Origin: Comamonadaceae bacterium
GTDB lineage: Bacteria; Pseudomonadota; Gammaproteobacteria; Burkholderiales; Burkholderiaceae_C
Assembly (NCBI GenBank): GCA_027486755.1
Contig: JAIXOM010000056.1
Location: 1 to 64,000, forward strand
Length of the DNA stretch: 64,000 nucleotides
Direction: 5' to 3'
The notes beneath the pieces were generated by a model that did not search any database, was not told the DNA's origin, and was given only the letters and a program-made list of their open reading frames with translations. The position numbers and the translations under genes were made by a program. Shown here piece after piece: positions 63,142 through 64,000 of this stretch (positions within the stretch are counted from its first letter, which is position 1; each line of letters starts with the position of its first letter).

Positions 63142-63438
63142 GGGTGCTCCAAATAAAATTTGAATTTAGTGAGGAGCCATGACAAGACTGTGAATTTTTT
63201 AAAACTGCAAAGAACTGTCCTCAAGCCGCACTAAGGCCCCGCACAGGGCCAAGCCCACGCAAAGGTGGTCTGGCATGGAAGAACCGGCAAAAACAATCGA
63301 GCACAGGCCATCCCAGTGACTCGACCCGCCTGGCCCAGCCACAGAGGCTTGCGCGCACACTAGCATGTGCGCCCGTGCCAACCCTCTACCAGCTTGGCTG
63401 CGCTCAAGCGCAGCCAAGCTGGTGGGGCGCTCTCCTCT

Positions 63439-64000
63439 TTAGACGGGGAACAAGCTGTTGTTGACCAAGGTATATGCCGTGGCGTCGTTGGTCTGCCAGT
63501 TGGCAGGGTTGCCGGCGGCGAGCACGAATGCGGGCAGGTCGTTGAAGTCAAAAACGCCGTTGTAGCGCGCGTTGTCGATGTTCAAGCTCACCGAGGTGGC
63601 GCTGATGGAGGCCGGTATGTCGCCTGCAGCGGTACCTAAGTTGATGGACGCGAGCAATTGGTCCACGGTCACGGCGCCTGCCGAGCCATTGGCCAGAGAG
63701 GCGATCTCACCGAGGAAGGCGTAAACCGTCTCGTTGGTGGTGCTCAGGCCACCGCCAGCGCCTTGGGTCGTGCCCTTGTCTGCCACGGGGTTGGTTCCGT
63801 TAGCGACGTCTGGCTGAATCGTCACTATGGTGCCTGCCGGGTAGTTTTTGTCGGCTGTCCAAATGAAGGCTGATTCGTTGGTGATCCCCGTGAACTGGGT
63901 GGCCGTGGCGTAGTTCCGGTCCGTAAAACCAATCCTCGAGCCGGCTGCCACGTCTATGAGGATTGCAAAGGCGAAGGCATCGGTCGCGTCGGCGTTGGCG
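63439..64000 (-). CDS. Secreted or surface protein, 3' part (unknown)
   Basis: The frame is open to the right edge; about 187 C-terminal residues are visible. They read DAFAFAILIDVAAGSRIGFT, DRNYA and then SAFIWTADKNYPAGTIVTIQ, resembling the repeated DAFAFV/L-D-AAGT-I-FTD units of large secreted, nuclease- or calcium-binding-like proteins. The composition is low in Cys and Lys and rich in Asn, Thr, Ala and Gly, as in exported proteins. No catalytic motif is visible in this piece. The start lies outside the window. Confidence 0.65.
   Translation of the reverse strand, partial: ANADATDAFAFAILIDVAAGSRIGFTDRNYATATQFTGITNESAFIWTADKNYPAGTIVTIQPDVANGTNPVADKGTTQGAGGGLSTTNETVYAFLGEIASLANGSAGAVTVDQLLASINLGTAAGDIPASISATSVSLNIDNARYNGVFDFNDLPAFVLAAGNPANWQTNDATAYTLVNNSLFPV

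Noticed and set aside
63142..63438. Pho box upstream of the PhoD-like gene
   Set aside because: Only one weak CTTGTCAT-like half-site was found, without the 11-base-spaced repeat.

Overview
The window is GC-rich, densely coded DNA that looks like a chromosome segment of a betaproteobacterium of the order Burkholderiales (Comamonadaceae/Alcaligenaceae type). Supporting marks are two Bug/TctC-type solute-binding proteins, a SWIB protein with a lysine/alanine/proline histone-H1-like tail, a zapB-like/zapA/6S RNA arrangement, and many small catabolic operons with ATGA overlaps. The organism assignment is inference from gene content, not from a marker gene.

Layout. 1-2.5 kb: end of an HI1420-type antitoxin gene, then ahpF and ahpC (peroxide defence). 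2.7-8.3 kb: an MFS transporter, then a LysR regulator divergent from a small aromatic operon (amidohydrolase-type decarboxylase, Bug binding protein, flavin monooxygenase). 8.3-14.9 kb: a long inverted repeat, a hypothetical gene, clpB with a heat-shock-like promoter, an MFS transporter and a thiamine-diphosphate enzyme. 14.9-17.3 kb: the SWIB/H1-like protein, a TauE/SafE permease, 6S RNA, zapA and a zapB-like gene. 17.3-23.2 kb: a cobalamin riboswitch controlling a five-gene vitamin B12 uptake operon with two BtuF-like proteins. 23.3-24.2 kb: a TumE/TumA-type toxin-antitoxin pair and a broken DUF4188 gene. 24.1-30.2 kb: a leftward operon of TetR regulator, NitT/TauT-type ABC importer, cyclase and fumarylacetoacetase. 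30.4-31.6 kb: nth and a GNAT acetyltransferase.

31.7-53.3 kb is the most interesting part, a catabolic island for N-heteroaromatic acids. A MarR regulator faces a leftward operon encoding a Rieske oxygenase (alpha, beta), a 3,6-dihydroxypicolinate-decarboxylase-like amidohydrolase and the whole maleamate pathway (NicX, NicD, NicF, NicE), which takes 2,5-dihydroxypyridine to fumarate. Divergent from it are a Bug protein, a homologue of 4,5-dihydroxyphthalate decarboxylase, two separate molybdenum hydroxylases each with a CoxG-type SRPBCC module (one fused to the [2Fe-2S] subunit), and a TRAP transporter. I infer that quinolinate and picolinate (or close analogues) both funnel into 6-hydroxypicolinate, then 3,6-dihydroxypicolinate, then 2,5-dihydroxypyridine.

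53.4-64 kb: a DHCW-type cupin, a PLP aminotransferase, REP-like palindromes, gloB, an isochorismatase-like hydrolase, a leftward lipid-glycosylation operon (flippase-like protein, GT2, ArnT-like GT39, PAP2), a PhoD-type phosphatase and the 3' part of a secreted or surface protein gene that runs off the right edge. No tRNA, rRNA, CRISPR array or insertion sequence was seen.
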